Shown one piece after another: positions 1 through 6,763 of a stretch of DNA of 64,000 bases (the stretch's first letter is position 1; the number at the start of each line of letters is the position of its first letter). The notes beneath the pieces are model-generated. The model did no database searches, was not told where the DNA came from, and was given only the letters and a program-made list of their open reading frames with translations. The DNA lies in the NCBI GenBank assembly GCA_964570625.1, contig CAZMYW010000027.1:310001-374000 (forward strand), given 5' to 3'. The position numbers and the translations under genes were made by a program. This DNA is from JBFLXB01 sp964570625. GTDB lineage: Bacteria > Nitrospirota > Nitrospiria > 2-01-FULL-66-17.

Positions 1-137
1 AGGCGTTCGATCCGCACGGCCTCGGCAAACGCAGCGCGGAGCAATTCGTTCCCCGGTTCAGGGTCAGTGCCAGGAAGCGTGATATCGAGCACGCTCCCCA
101 TACACGGCTGGCTCCCTCTGGTGATTGGCCGGGCCAT
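1..137 (-). CDS. ApbE-like FAD:protein FMN transferase, N-terminal fragment
   Basis: The reading frame leaves the window at base 1, so only about 45 residues are visible. They include MGSVLDITLPG followed by ELLRAAFAEAVRIER, which matches the start of the ApbE fold (MGT-x-hydrophobic-x-I-T-L, then an AAFAE-x-x-R-x-E helix). ApbE attaches FMN covalently to flavoproteins in the periplasm. The ATG at 137 keeps a few residues before the MGS motif, as in the family; a second ATG at 101 has a better Shine-Dalgarno (GAGGGAG) but would begin exactly at the motif. No signal peptide is seen with either start. It begins 7 bases after the porin stop codon, so the two probably share a transcript. Identification is from a short stretch only. 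Confidence 0.6.
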   Translation of the reverse strand, partial: MARPITRGSQPCMGSVLDITLPGTDPEPGNELLRAAFAEAVRIER

Positions 138-144
138 CAATCGG

Positions 145-1341
145 TCAATGGAATTGATACCCTACGCCTAGATTGAACCGGGTGCCGTCGTTGTCGGCCC
201 CGTCTTCCCAGCTCTCCAGATCGGCCTTCACCGCAACATCCGGAATCGGGTAATAGGCCAAACCTGCGGTCATCACCTGCCGTTCGTTGGCCGGATTGGC
301 GGTGAAGCCGGTCGGCATCGACTTCTGCGTGTCGAAATCTTCATACCGGATGAACGCGACCACGGACTGGTTCGTATCGGGAGCCAGTAGTTTGAGGAAA
401 TCATAAGCGGCTTCCAGGTACCACCCCATCATCTCCTCGCCGACGTCCTCCCCTGTAGCCGTGCTAATCTCAGCCGCACTATCCACGCTGATCGACGCCA
501 CCACACCGCGCAAATCCAGGCCGGCAAGACGCAGCCTCGCGTCCGCCTCCAGAATCCCCACCCCTGCATCGCCCAGCGCCGAGTTCTTCGTGGTATTGGC
601 GCCGCCCTGGTAGACCGAGAGCCCGAGGTCCACACCCGGCAAGCCGACGTACTCCAATCGGCCCACGATCGCCAGCTCGTCCGAGGGCTGCTCCGCCACG
701 TGTCCCCGCCCGCCGCGAATCCCGTTCGACGCGGTAAAGCCTTCGGCATTCAACCCGGACACGAGGTACACGCGGTACTTGAGGCCGGCCGGAACCGAGC
801 CGAAGAACCCAACGCCGCCCTCTTGCCACGTAGTCGGAATGATGGTGCGCTGCACGTACGGTCGCTCCACGCTGTAAAAGAGCGGGGGCTCATGGAATTC
901 GTTCAGCGGTCCCACCGGCATCAGCATACTGCCGGTCCGCACGTTGAAAGCCGGCGTGATGAGGAAATCCAGGTACGCAAACTCGAGCTCGATCTCGGTG
1001 GCCGCGTGCTCGAAATCGACCTCGGTGTGGACGCTGATGCGGTCGTTAAACTGATAACTCACCCCCCACACCATCCGGTGCAAATCCATGATCGCCGGGG
1101 CGTCGTCATCGGGAACGCCCGATCCCTCAGGGCTATTGAAATGCAGCTCGCCATACCCGTGGAAACTCACCTTCCCCGTTCCGGATCCCCCGTGCGAGTC
1201 GGCCCCGCCGCCCCCTAGTTGATCCAGGCGCGACTCGATGTGGTCGAGCCGCTCGGTCACCGACTCATCCGCCAGCACGCTCATTGCCGCCGGCCCGACA
1301 AGCCATAAACAAACCCCCAGCGTGGCCATAGTTCTCTTCAT
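145..1341 (-). CDS. outer-membrane porin-like beta-barrel protein
   Basis: 398 residues. A signal peptide (MKRTMATLGVCLWLVG... with cleavage near VLA-DES) is followed by a short heptad-like segment (VTERLDHIESRLDQL), a glycine-rich linker and then alternating amphipathic strands beginning FHGYGELHFN. The C terminus (NLGVGYQFH) resembles a barrel closing strand. The layout of a short coiled coil before the barrel is seen in trimeric porins. The ATG at 1341 has a strong AAGGAGGAG ribosome site. Substrate cannot be deduced. It is followed by an ApbE-like gene. Confidence is high for an outer-membrane barrel and low for any specific porin family. Confidence 0.8.
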   Translation of the reverse strand: MKRTMATLGVCLWLVGPAAMSVLADESVTERLDHIESRLDQLGGGGADSHGGSGTGKVSFHGYGELHFNSPEGSGVPDDDAPAIMDLHRMVWGVSYQFNDRISVHTEVDFEHAATEIELEFAYLDFLITPAFNVRTGSMLMPVGPLNEFHEPPLFYSVERPYVQRTIIPTTWQEGGVGFFGSVPAGLKYRVYLVSGLNAEGFTASNGIRGGRGHVAEQPSDELAIVGRLEYVGLPGVDLGLSVYQGGANTTKNSALGDAGVGILEADARLRLAGLDLRGVVASISVDSAAEISTATGEDVGEEMMGWYLEAAYDFLKLLAPDTNQSVVAFIRYEDFDTQKSMPTGFTANPANERQVMTAGLAYYPIPDVAVKADLESWEDGADNDGTRFNLGVGYQFH

Positions 1342-1429
1342 TGCTCCTCCTTCGTGGGTGAATGGTGATTCGACTGACTGGGCGCTGGGTGCTCCAAGAC
1401 CGCTGGCCTCTGTGGATTCTACCGGTCGT

Positions 1430-1657
1430 CTAACGCGAGGAAACGTTGGGATCGCGCGGAGGCGGAACGGTTCCGGCGATGCGATTCTGGGGAATGAGGA
1501 CGGTGCGCTTGCAGCGACGGCACTTCAGCTCCAGGACATCGCCTCTCCACCGGGCCATGAGGCCACCGCACAAGCAGCGGACTTCGGACGCCACTTTTTC
1601 TTCCGCTCGGCGGGGAGTCACGAGGCTCGATTTCGGTGTCTGTTCACGCTCACCCAA
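1430..1657 (-). CDS. small Com-like zinc-ribbon protein under a Fur-type promoter
   Basis: 75 residues if begun at the TTG at 1657, about 54 if begun at the GTG near 1594 (VASEVRCLCG), which is closer to the size of phage Mu Com-type proteins. The core is RCLCGGLMARWRGDVLELKC followed by RRCKRTVLIP: two cysteine pairs forming a zinc ribbon of the Com family, whose founder is a nucleic-acid-binding translational activator. Whether this chromosomal copy binds RNA is unknown. The gene lies directly behind a strong promoter and an AT-rich Fur-type box, in the same island as bfr, bfd and fur, so iron control is likely. Start choice is uncertain because neither candidate has a good ribosome site. 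Confidence 0.65.
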   Translation of the reverse strand: MGEREQTPKSSLVTPRRAEEKVASEVRCLCGGLMARWRGDVLELKCRRCKRTVLIPQNRIAGTVPPPRDPNVSSR

Positions 1658-1660
1658 TTG

Positions 1661-1727
1661 ATAATGGAATTAGATTTCAATTTCATTAAATGGGCGTCAT
1701 AGTAGTAGGATCGGAACAGCTTGTCAA
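1661..1727 (-). promoter_or_regulatory. sigma70 promoter plus Fur-type box upstream of the Com-like gene
   Basis: Read on the minus strand, TTGACA (1722-1727), a 17-base spacer and TACTAT (1699-1704) form a near-consensus promoter with transcription expected to start near 1692. Immediately downstream (1661-1688) lies an AT-rich element containing TGAAATTGAAATCTAATTCC, nearly identical to the element at 2861-2893. Its placement over the start site suggests a repressor operator, and its resemblance to Fur boxes plus the neighbouring fur gene suggest Fur. Confidence 0.65.
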
Positions 1728-1788
1728 GCGGGAACGTTCGGACGTGGGAGTTCAGGAACGCCGCGGACGGCGGCGTTGCCCGGTAGGA

Positions 1789-2262
1789 CTACTCTTTCTT
1801 GATCTGTTGACTGAGGTAGTTTTCAACCCCGACCCGCTTGATCGCGTCGAGTTGGGTTTCGATCCACTCGATGTGCTCCTCTTCACCCTGGACCATCCGC
1901 TCCAATTTTCCGCGGGTGTTGTAGTCCCCCACTTTCACGCAATGGGTGATCGCGTCGGTCAGGACACCCACCGCCTCCTGTTCGAGCCGCAGATCCAAGT
2001 TCAACTGTTCCAGGACGGTTTCGCCGATCTGCACTTGGCCCAGTCTCTGGAGGTTGGGAATCCCGTCGAGGAAGAGAATATGCTCGATGAGTTCGTGGGC
2101 GTCTTTCATCTCGTCGAAGCTGTGTTTCTTGATCTTTTCGTACAAGCGCTCGAATCCCCAGTGACGACACATTTCCGCGTGCACGAAATATTGATTGATC
2201 GCAGTGAGCTCGTTGGTCAACACGCGGTTCAGCGAATCAACGACGCCCTTTTTGGCTTTCAT
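1789..2262 (-). CDS. bfr: bacterioferritin
   Basis: 157 residues, the usual length of a 24-mer bacterioferritin that stores iron as a ferric mineral in the cytoplasm. The ATG at 2262 follows GGGAGG; upstream codons lack homology. Visible residues include E18 (NELTAINQYF), E51 and the haem ligand M52 (FDEMKDAH), E94 (LRLEQ) and the EEEH segment carrying E127 and H130. The usual ferroxidase ligand H54 is aspartate here and a histidine sits two residues later (H56), reversing the usual HAD/HAE order to DAH. The paired bfd gene lies just upstream, and a separate promoter sits between them. Function as an iron store is secure; ferroxidase behaviour with the altered site is open. Confidence 0.95.
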   Translation of the reverse strand: MKAKKGVVDSLNRVLTNELTAINQYFVHAEMCRHWGFERLYEKIKKHSFDEMKDAHELIEHILFLDGIPNLQRLGQVQIGETVLEQLNLDLRLEQEAVGVLTDAITHCVKVGDYNTRGKLERMVQGEEEHIEWIETQLDAIKRVGVENYLSQQIKKE

Positions 2263-2313
2263 GGTACCTCCCGGACGATGTGGTGACGGGGCTCTAGAAC
2301 GTGAACGAGTGGC

Positions 2314-2343
2314 ACCGTATCTCACCGGACCGGGGGATGTCAA
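2314..2343 (-). promoter_or_regulatory. predicted promoter of bfr
   Basis: On the minus strand TTGACA (2338-2343), an 18-base spacer and TACGGT (2314-2319) stand about 50 bases before the bfr start, partly inside the 3' end of the bfd-bfr gap. It would allow bfr to be transcribed separately from bfd. Confidence 0.5.
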
Positions 2344-2365
2344 CAAGGTGCGAGGAACGCAGGGG

Positions 2366-2587
2366 TTACGAGCGGCTGGAGGTGCCGGCTGGAGCCATTC
2401 GCTTGGTTTTGAACTGTTCGGTTCGGGCAAGCGCGGCGAGATCCGCAATCCGCGTCACGCAACGTCCACAACAGTCGTCCCGGTCGATGCCCAGTTCCTC
2501 GGCCAACGCTTTGGGGCTGACGATCCCTGCGCGACCCAAGCTGCGGACATGGGAATCGGTGATGCCTTTACATAAACAGATATACAT
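2366..2587 (-). CDS. bfd: bacterioferritin-associated [2Fe-2S] ferredoxin
   Basis: 73 residues, typical of Bfd. Four cysteines in the family pattern are visible: CLC near the N terminus (MYICLCKGITD) and CCGRC around residue 40, which bind one [2Fe-2S] cluster. Bfd docks on bacterioferritin and reduces the stored ferric core so that iron can be released when it is scarce. It precedes bfr on the same strand, as expected for partners. A 22-base inverted repeat lies 18 bases before the start codon, overlapping the likely promoter. The C-terminal tail (KTKRMAPAGTSSRS) is unconserved. Confidence 0.92.
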   Translation of the reverse strand: MYICLCKGITDSHVRSLGRAGIVSPKALAEELGIDRDDCCGRCVTRIADLAALARTEQFKTKRMAPAGTSSRS

Positions 2588-2605
2588 ATGCGACCGCCCT
2601 CACCG

Positions 2606-2627
2606 TTCAATATTGTTCGATATTGAA
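2606..2627. promoter_or_regulatory. inverted-repeat operator candidate upstream of bfd
   Basis: TTCAATAT and ATATTGAA flank a 6-base spacer, giving a perfect 22-base inverted repeat just before bfd and overlapping a weak promoter (TTGAAA about 18 bases upstream of CAATAT on the minus strand). The sequence differs from the two Fur-type boxes nearby, so a different regulator may bind. Confidence 0.5.
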
Positions 2628-2723
2628 TTGCTTTTTCAAAATTCTAGCTGATCGGACGGGCACGTGTCAAGCAGCGAGTTTCGGATGGGGTATCGACCCC
2701 GCAGGGCCTCCCCGAGGAGAGCG

Positions 2724-2763
2724 AAAAAAAAGAAACGCCCGGAATGAATGCATTCCGGGCGTT
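2724..2763 (-). terminator. strong Rho-independent terminator
   Basis: AACGCCCGGAATG (2734-2746) and its exact complement (2751-2763) make a 13-base-pair stem with a 4-base loop. On the minus strand it is followed by eight T residues (2724-2731). It would end the transcript started at the Fur-box promoter near 2898 as well as read-through from fur. Confidence 0.85.
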
Positions 2764-2898
2764 GGGCAAGTAAGCCTCGAGCCTCTGCAGTGCTGTCGTT
2801 CGTCGCGGAGCCGTATCCGCGTTAGGCGATCGTCACGCTCTCAGTCGCCACATACTCGGACAATGAAATTGGAATTAGATTTCATTTTCATTTACAAT
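2764..2898 (-). ncRNA. candidate Fur-controlled small RNA between fur and bfd
   Basis: A strong minus-strand promoter (TTGACA at 2929-2934, 18-base spacer, TACGAT at 2905-2910) begins 13 bases after the fur stop codon, followed by a Fur-type box over the expected start and, about 170 bases on, a strong terminator. The only reading frame near the 5' end is 16 codons without a ribosome site, so a noncoding RNA is the simplest reading. Iron-responsive sRNAs such as RyhB and PrrF have this promoter-box-short transcript-terminator design, but no sequence likeness to them is claimed. The transcript probably extends through the terminator to about 2724. Confidence 0.5.
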
Positions 2899-2934
2899 GC
2901 GCGCATCGTAGCCGAACGGGAAATGACTTGTCAA
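2861..2934 (-). promoter_or_regulatory. promoter with Fur-type box
   Basis: TTGACA/TACGAT promoter (2905-2934) with an AT-rich box at 2861-2893. The box contains AATGAAAATGAAATC and an inverted TGAAAT/ATTTCA pair, and shares about 20 bases with the box at 1661-1688. Its position at the transcription start fits repression by iron-loaded Fur, encoded by the adjacent gene. Confidence 0.65.
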
Positions 2935-2946
2935 GGGGAAACTGGA

Positions 2947-3453
2947 CTAGTGGCTGTGGGGTTGCGGCGGTTGCGGGGGGCGAGCCTGCTGCTGGCTTTT
3001 GTCCGCTCGGACGGTCTCGCAGGCCTTGCAGAACCCATACAACTCGAGCTTGTGGAACGTGATCCGAAAATCGTGCTGACGGGCCACGTTTTCCTGAAAC
3101 TCCTCGATTTGAAAGTTCTCGAACTCGATGATCCGTCCGCAGTGGGTGCAGATCAGATGATCGTGGTGCGATTTCCAGGCCACGTTGTCGTAGATGGTTT
3201 TCCCCTTGCCGAAGTGCCGCTCTTGGGCGAGTTCCCACTGGCACAGCAGCTTGAGGGTCCGATACACGGTAATAATCCCGATCGAGGGATCTTTCTTGGC
3301 GACCTGGTTGTAGAGATCTTCGACCGTAATGTGGTCCTGGTTCAGAAAGAGCTGCGCGATCAACTCACGCTGATGCGTCAACTTCAGGCCGTGTTCGCGC
3401 AGTCGCGCGTGGAGTAGGTCTCGAGATCGAGATTTGGGGGCGGCTTTCACCAT
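2947..3453 (-). CDS. fur: Fur family ferric uptake regulator
   Basis: 168 residues. An N-terminal winged helix (LKLTHQRELIAQLFL ... GIITVYRTLKLL) is followed by the metal-binding dimerisation domain with HHDHLICTHC and GFCKAC; the two CxxC pairs form the structural zinc site. Fur represses iron-uptake genes when loaded with Fe(II); PerR or Zur roles cannot be excluded from sequence, but bfr, bfd and two Fur-like boxes alongside favour iron. The C-terminal tail (QQARPPQPPQPHSH) is an extra proline/glutamine/histidine stretch. The ATG at 3453 is chosen because homology begins there; it lacks a clear ribosome site. A promoter lies at 3480-3509. Confidence 0.9.
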   Translation of the reverse strand: MVKAAPKSRSRDLLHARLREHGLKLTHQRELIAQLFLNQDHITVEDLYNQVAKKDPSIGIITVYRTLKLLCQWELAQERHFGKGKTIYDNVAWKSHHDHLICTHCGRIIEFENFQIEEFQENVARQHDFRITFHKLELYGFCKACETVRADKSQQQARPPQPPQPHSH

Positions 3454-3479
3454 CACATCACGTCGTACGACTTGTTGGA

Positions 3480-3509
3480 ACGATACGCTGGTCTGAAAGA
3501 GCCTGTCAA
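3480..3509 (-). promoter_or_regulatory. predicted fur promoter
   Basis: On the minus strand TTGACA (3504-3509), 18-base spacer, TATCGT (3480-3485), giving a short leader before the fur ATG at 3453. No Fur-type box of the kind at 2861 is seen here. Confidence 0.55.
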
Positions 3510-3602
3510 GGTATCCCCGTCTGGAACGACTGCGCGGACCCGGACCCGCACCTTGACTTTCATCCGGGTTTCCATACAATGGCCCCTACTTGAGGAGACT
3601 GT

Positions 3603-3788
3603 ATGGCATCCGGACGGGAACGAGCGAAAGAATTGAGACGGCGTCAGAAGCGGCGACGCGAGCGCCTTCGGGAAAAAATCAAATCCCTGAAAGCCAAAGC
3701 CCAGGTCCACGCGGCTAAGAAACCCGTCAAAGCCAAACCGAAACGCGAAAAACCAGGCCCCGCCGCCGCTCCAGCCGAGTCCGCTTAA
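3603..3788 (+). CDS. small highly basic protein of unknown function
   Basis: 61 residues. The first half is dense in arginine and lysine (ELRRRQKRRRERLREKIKSL), predicted as one charged helix; the rest is an alanine/proline/lysine tail. The ATG follows TTGAGGAGA at good distance, and codon use matches neighbours, so it is likely a real gene. Such proteins usually bind nucleic acid or ribosomes; resemblance to short basic DUF6800-type proteins is possible but not established. It is transcribed divergently from fur. Confidence 0.6.
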   Translation: MASGRERAKELRRRQKRRRERLREKIKSLKAKAQVHAAKKPVKAKPKREKPGPAAAPAESA

Positions 3789-3836
3789 CCGACCGAGCAC
3801 CCACCCCTTTCCCCCACGGGTCCGGCAAGACCTCGC

Positions 3837-5087
3837 TTACCGCTGACTGCGCGTCGTGCCGATCACGGCTTCCGCGACTTGCCGCATCGGCCGGCGGTTG
3901 TTCATACTCTGACGCTGCAGCACGCGAAAGGCCTCTTCCTCGGTCAGCCGGCGCTCCCGCATCAAGATGCCTTTGGCTTTCTCCACCAGTTTCCGCAGCT
4001 CCAACGCGTCGTGCATTTGCGCGGTCTCCTGCATCAAACGCGTGTTCTCGATCGCCACCGCCGCCTGATTGGCGATCGCCTGCAGCAACTCGATTTCGTC
4101 CGTCAAAAACACGTGCGGCTCGGCAGTGTAGCTGTTGATCACGCCGACGGCTCGGTCTTTGTACAACATCGGCACTGACAGGAGAGAACGGAGTCCTTCT
4201 CGACGCGCCAGATCGGGATACACGTACCCCGGATCGGCCGTCACGTCGCAGACAGCGATCGGGCGTTTCTCCAGCACCGCCCGCCCGCTCACCGCCTGAC
4301 CGATCTTGAGCGGCGGCTTGCTCCGGTACGCGTCGGACAGGCTCTGCGTGGCGGCGATACGCAGTTCCCCTCGCTCGTCGTCCGCGAGCATGATCGAGCA
4401 GATCGCGGACCCCATGGTTCGAGCCGTGATCGTCACGATGAGGTGCAGCATCTCTTCGAGATACCGCGTCGATGTGATCGTGGTGCTTACCTGCAGGAGC
4501 GTCTCGAGCTGGAGCGTCTTACGGCGCATGCCTTCGTACAAACTGGCGTTTTCGATCGCCCCGCCCACCTGATGGCCGATCGCGGCAAGGAGCGCGATCT
4601 GCGAGACGGAATGGCGATGGGGATCCCGGTGCTGCACGTTGATCACGCCGATGACCTGGTCTTTGGCGATCACCGGCACGGACAAGAATGCCTGATAGCG
4701 GTCCTCGGGCAAGTTATGAAAACACTTGAACCGCGGGTCCTCGCTGGCGTGCTGGTCGATCGCCACGGGCGTACGCTCACGCGCGACCCATCCGGTGATC
4801 CCCTCCCCTATCTCTAATTTGATTCGACCGATCAGTCGCGGATGCGGCTGTTTGGAGGCCCTCAGCACCAGTTCCTGATGGTTGTCATCGACGAGGTACA
4901 GAAACACGGCATCGCCAGCGGTCACCTCGACGACCAAGTCGATGATCTGTCGGAGCACGGCTTCCTGATCGAGCGTCCCACTGATGGTTTCGCTGATCCG
5001 TCGCAAGACGTCCAATTCGCGGTTGGTCTGGCGCACCGCGTTGACGGCGGGGCGGGGTCGGCGGGACCGCGTGGTTATCGCAGCCAT
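3837..5087 (-). CDS. GAF-GAF-ANTAR signalling protein
   Basis: 416 residues. Two GAF domains occupy roughly residues 25-175 and 195-350 (TLDQEAVLRQIIDLVVEV..., then YLEEMLHLIVTITARTM...), each ending in the typical GVIN and AIENASLY/AIENTRLM segments. Residues about 360-410 form an ANTAR module (LRKLVEKAKGILMRERRLTEEEAFRVLQRQS), a helical domain that binds tandem hairpins in RNA leaders and prevents transcription termination. GAF domains commonly bind small molecules or haem. The combination suggests a ligand-controlled antiterminator acting in the cytoplasm. No histidine kinase or receiver is fused or adjacent, and no obvious ANTAR target RNA was found in the window. Identification is firm; ligand and target are unknown. 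Confidence 0.88.
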   Translation of the reverse strand: MAAITTRSRRPRPAVNAVRQTNRELDVLRRISETISGTLDQEAVLRQIIDLVVEVTAGDAVFLYLVDDNHQELVLRASKQPHPRLIGRIKLEIGEGITGWVARERTPVAIDQHASEDPRFKCFHNLPEDRYQAFLSVPVIAKDQVIGVINVQHRDPHRHSVSQIALLAAIGHQVGGAIENASLYEGMRRKTLQLETLLQVSTTITSTRYLEEMLHLIVTITARTMGSAICSIMLADDERGELRIAATQSLSDAYRSKPPLKIGQAVSGRAVLEKRPIAVCDVTADPGYVYPDLARREGLRSLLSVPMLYKDRAVGVINSYTAEPHVFLTDEIELLQAIANQAAVAIENTRLMQETAQMHDALELRKLVEKAKGILMRERRLTEEEAFRVLQRQSMNNRRPMRQVAEAVIGTTRSQR

Positions 5088-5147
5088 CGTGCGGGCATTC
5101 TAGCAATCCGCACGGAAAGTCTCAAATAGCGCCGCGATCGCTTGCGC

Positions 5148-6758
5148 TCACTCCGCCGTGACCAATACGTCGTACGTCCCCAACCGCCCGGCCGATGGCG
5201 GGGCCACCGGCGACCGCGCGATCTGGATGACGTACTCCGCGCCGGCCGTCGCCGCAAATGTCACCCGGGAGGACAACGTCGAAGCGTCGTTGGGCGGACA
5301 ACTCGACGCACACGATGTCGGGTACGTCAGCCCGCTGAGGTTGTCTGAGGCCGTGCCGTCGGATAGCCCCAGTACGTCCAGGATCGTATCCGCGGCGTTG
5401 GATACACCTGCGTCGCACGCAACCGGGCTCCCGGCGCAATGGGACGTGGCGATCGCATAGGTCCCGTCAGCCGGCGCTGTGAACCGCACGTGGTCCACGT
5501 CGCCGGCCGGATACAGCGAGTGGTGCTGAACGGCCGCCGGGTCGGCGATGAATAGGTCGATCGGCGCGGCTCGCGACGGATCGTCGTCGTTTCCGCCGGC
5601 TTCGTGATCATCGCCCCACAAGTCGATGCTCCGGGCTTCCAGAATCGGTCGCAGATCGCCCGGGTTGGCCGCCTGCCACGCGACCCAGAAACTTTCGAAA
5701 CTCACCGGCGACACCGCCAGCCCCTGGACCACGGACCAGACCGAGGAGAGCAACCCGCTGAGCGGGCCGGTCCCCTCATCGCCGTCCTCCGCGTCGTAGA
5801 CATCCCACAAGACAGCGGCGACCGCCAATTCGTTGGTGTCGTACCGGGTGGCGGCGCCGAACGACGGCCCTTCGATGTCGAAAACCAACCGGACGCTGTC
5901 GCCGCTCGTGTCGATATGCGTGGGGTCGTTTCGCACTGCGCTGGAAAAGAAGGTTGCCCACCCCTCGGACCACGCCAGGCGCAGATCCATCGTCGAATCG
6001 GTCAAGCGGTGCGGCCCACCCGGCGAATCGTCTCGTGAGTAGACGTCGAGGACGAAATGACCGTACTCGTGGAGCAACACCGCGTCGTCGAACTCGTCAG
6101 GGTCCTCCGCCGTGCCCAGCACGGTGATGGCCTCCGTCGCGGGATTGTAGCTGGTGCCGTTCGGATTGCCGGGAAACCAGTACCACACCAGCGGCGAGAC
6201 GGGCACGGCGCCCGAGAGGCCCTCGACCAACTCCCCGCCGCGGATGCCTTGATCCAAGATATTAAACGCACCGGCGCCGAGCGTTCCTCCGGTTCTCAAC
6301 CCCGCCACCTCGACGGTTTCTCCGTCGCCGGCGTCGTCGTACGCCAATGCGGCCAACCCGTACAGAAACGGTTCGGCGGCAGACCGCCTCACGCTGACCG
6401 CGTATCGGCTGGACGACGAGAGCACGCGGACGTACACGCCGACTCGGCCGGGATTGTTGAAGGTCACCTGGAATCGCCCCTCGCCGTCCGTCTCCCCCGA
6501 AGCCAGCACGGCGCCACTCTGGCAGCTGATGAGTTCGAACGCGGCATATCGAATGGGGGTTGCGGAGACCGCGCCGGTCGGCCCCTGCGTCGTGATGACC
6601 CGCTTGTCGTACAGCGCCTGGCCGGAGGCCGAACCGTCGCCGCCGACGTCAATACGCCCCTCGAACGGCGCGCACGACGAAAAGGTCCGCGGCGATCCCT
6701 CGTGGCAGCTCAACACGGCTGCGGCCAAGAGGGCGGCTCCCACGCGAATCACGGACAC
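5148..6758 (-). CDS. lipoprotein metallopeptidase with HExxH motif and PPC-like C terminus
   Basis: 536 residues from the GTG at 6758. A lipoprotein signal (LLAAAVLSC, lipidated Cys about residue 18) precedes a carboxypeptidase-regulatory-like region (SGETDGEGRFQVTFNNPG), then a zinc-protease helix HEYGHF at residues 230-235, and a C-terminal segment DVDHVRFTAPADGTYAIATS typical of bacterial pre-peptidase C-terminal (PPC) beta-sandwiches. The third zinc ligand is not identified with certainty. It is expected to be anchored at the membrane and act outside the cytoplasm on proteins. The gene begins 5 bases after the COG1579 gene ends, so the two are probably co-transcribed although functionally unrelated. 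The start codon could also be the GTG two codons later. Confidence 0.75.
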   Translation of the reverse strand: MSVIRVGAALLAAAVLSCHEGSPRTFSSCAPFEGRIDVGGDGSASGQALYDKRVITTQGPTGAVSATPIRYAAFELISCQSGAVLASGETDGEGRFQVTFNNPGRVGVYVRVLSSSSRYAVSVRRSAAEPFLYGLAALAYDDAGDGETVEVAGLRTGGTLGAGAFNILDQGIRGGELVEGLSGAVPVSPLVWYWFPGNPNGTSYNPATEAITVLGTAEDPDEFDDAVLLHEYGHFVLDVYSRDDSPGGPHRLTDSTMDLRLAWSEGWATFFSSAVRNDPTHIDTSGDSVRLVFDIEGPSFGAATRYDTNELAVAAVLWDVYDAEDGDEGTGPLSGLLSSVWSVVQGLAVSPVSFESFWVAWQAANPGDLRPILEARSIDLWGDDHEAGGNDDDPSRAAPIDLFIADPAAVQHHSLYPAGDVDHVRFTAPADGTYAIATSHCAGSPVACDAGVSNAADTILDVLGLSDGTASDNLSGLTYPTSCASSCPPNDASTLSSRVTFAATAGAEYVIQIARSPVAPPSAGRLGTYDVLVTAE

Positions 6759-6763
6759 GGATG

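Noticed and set aside
2764..2898. A 16-codon peptide (start near 2889) in the Fur-box transcript
   Set aside because: There is no ribosome site and the frame overlaps the operator; a noncoding RNA is simpler, though a peptide is not excluded.
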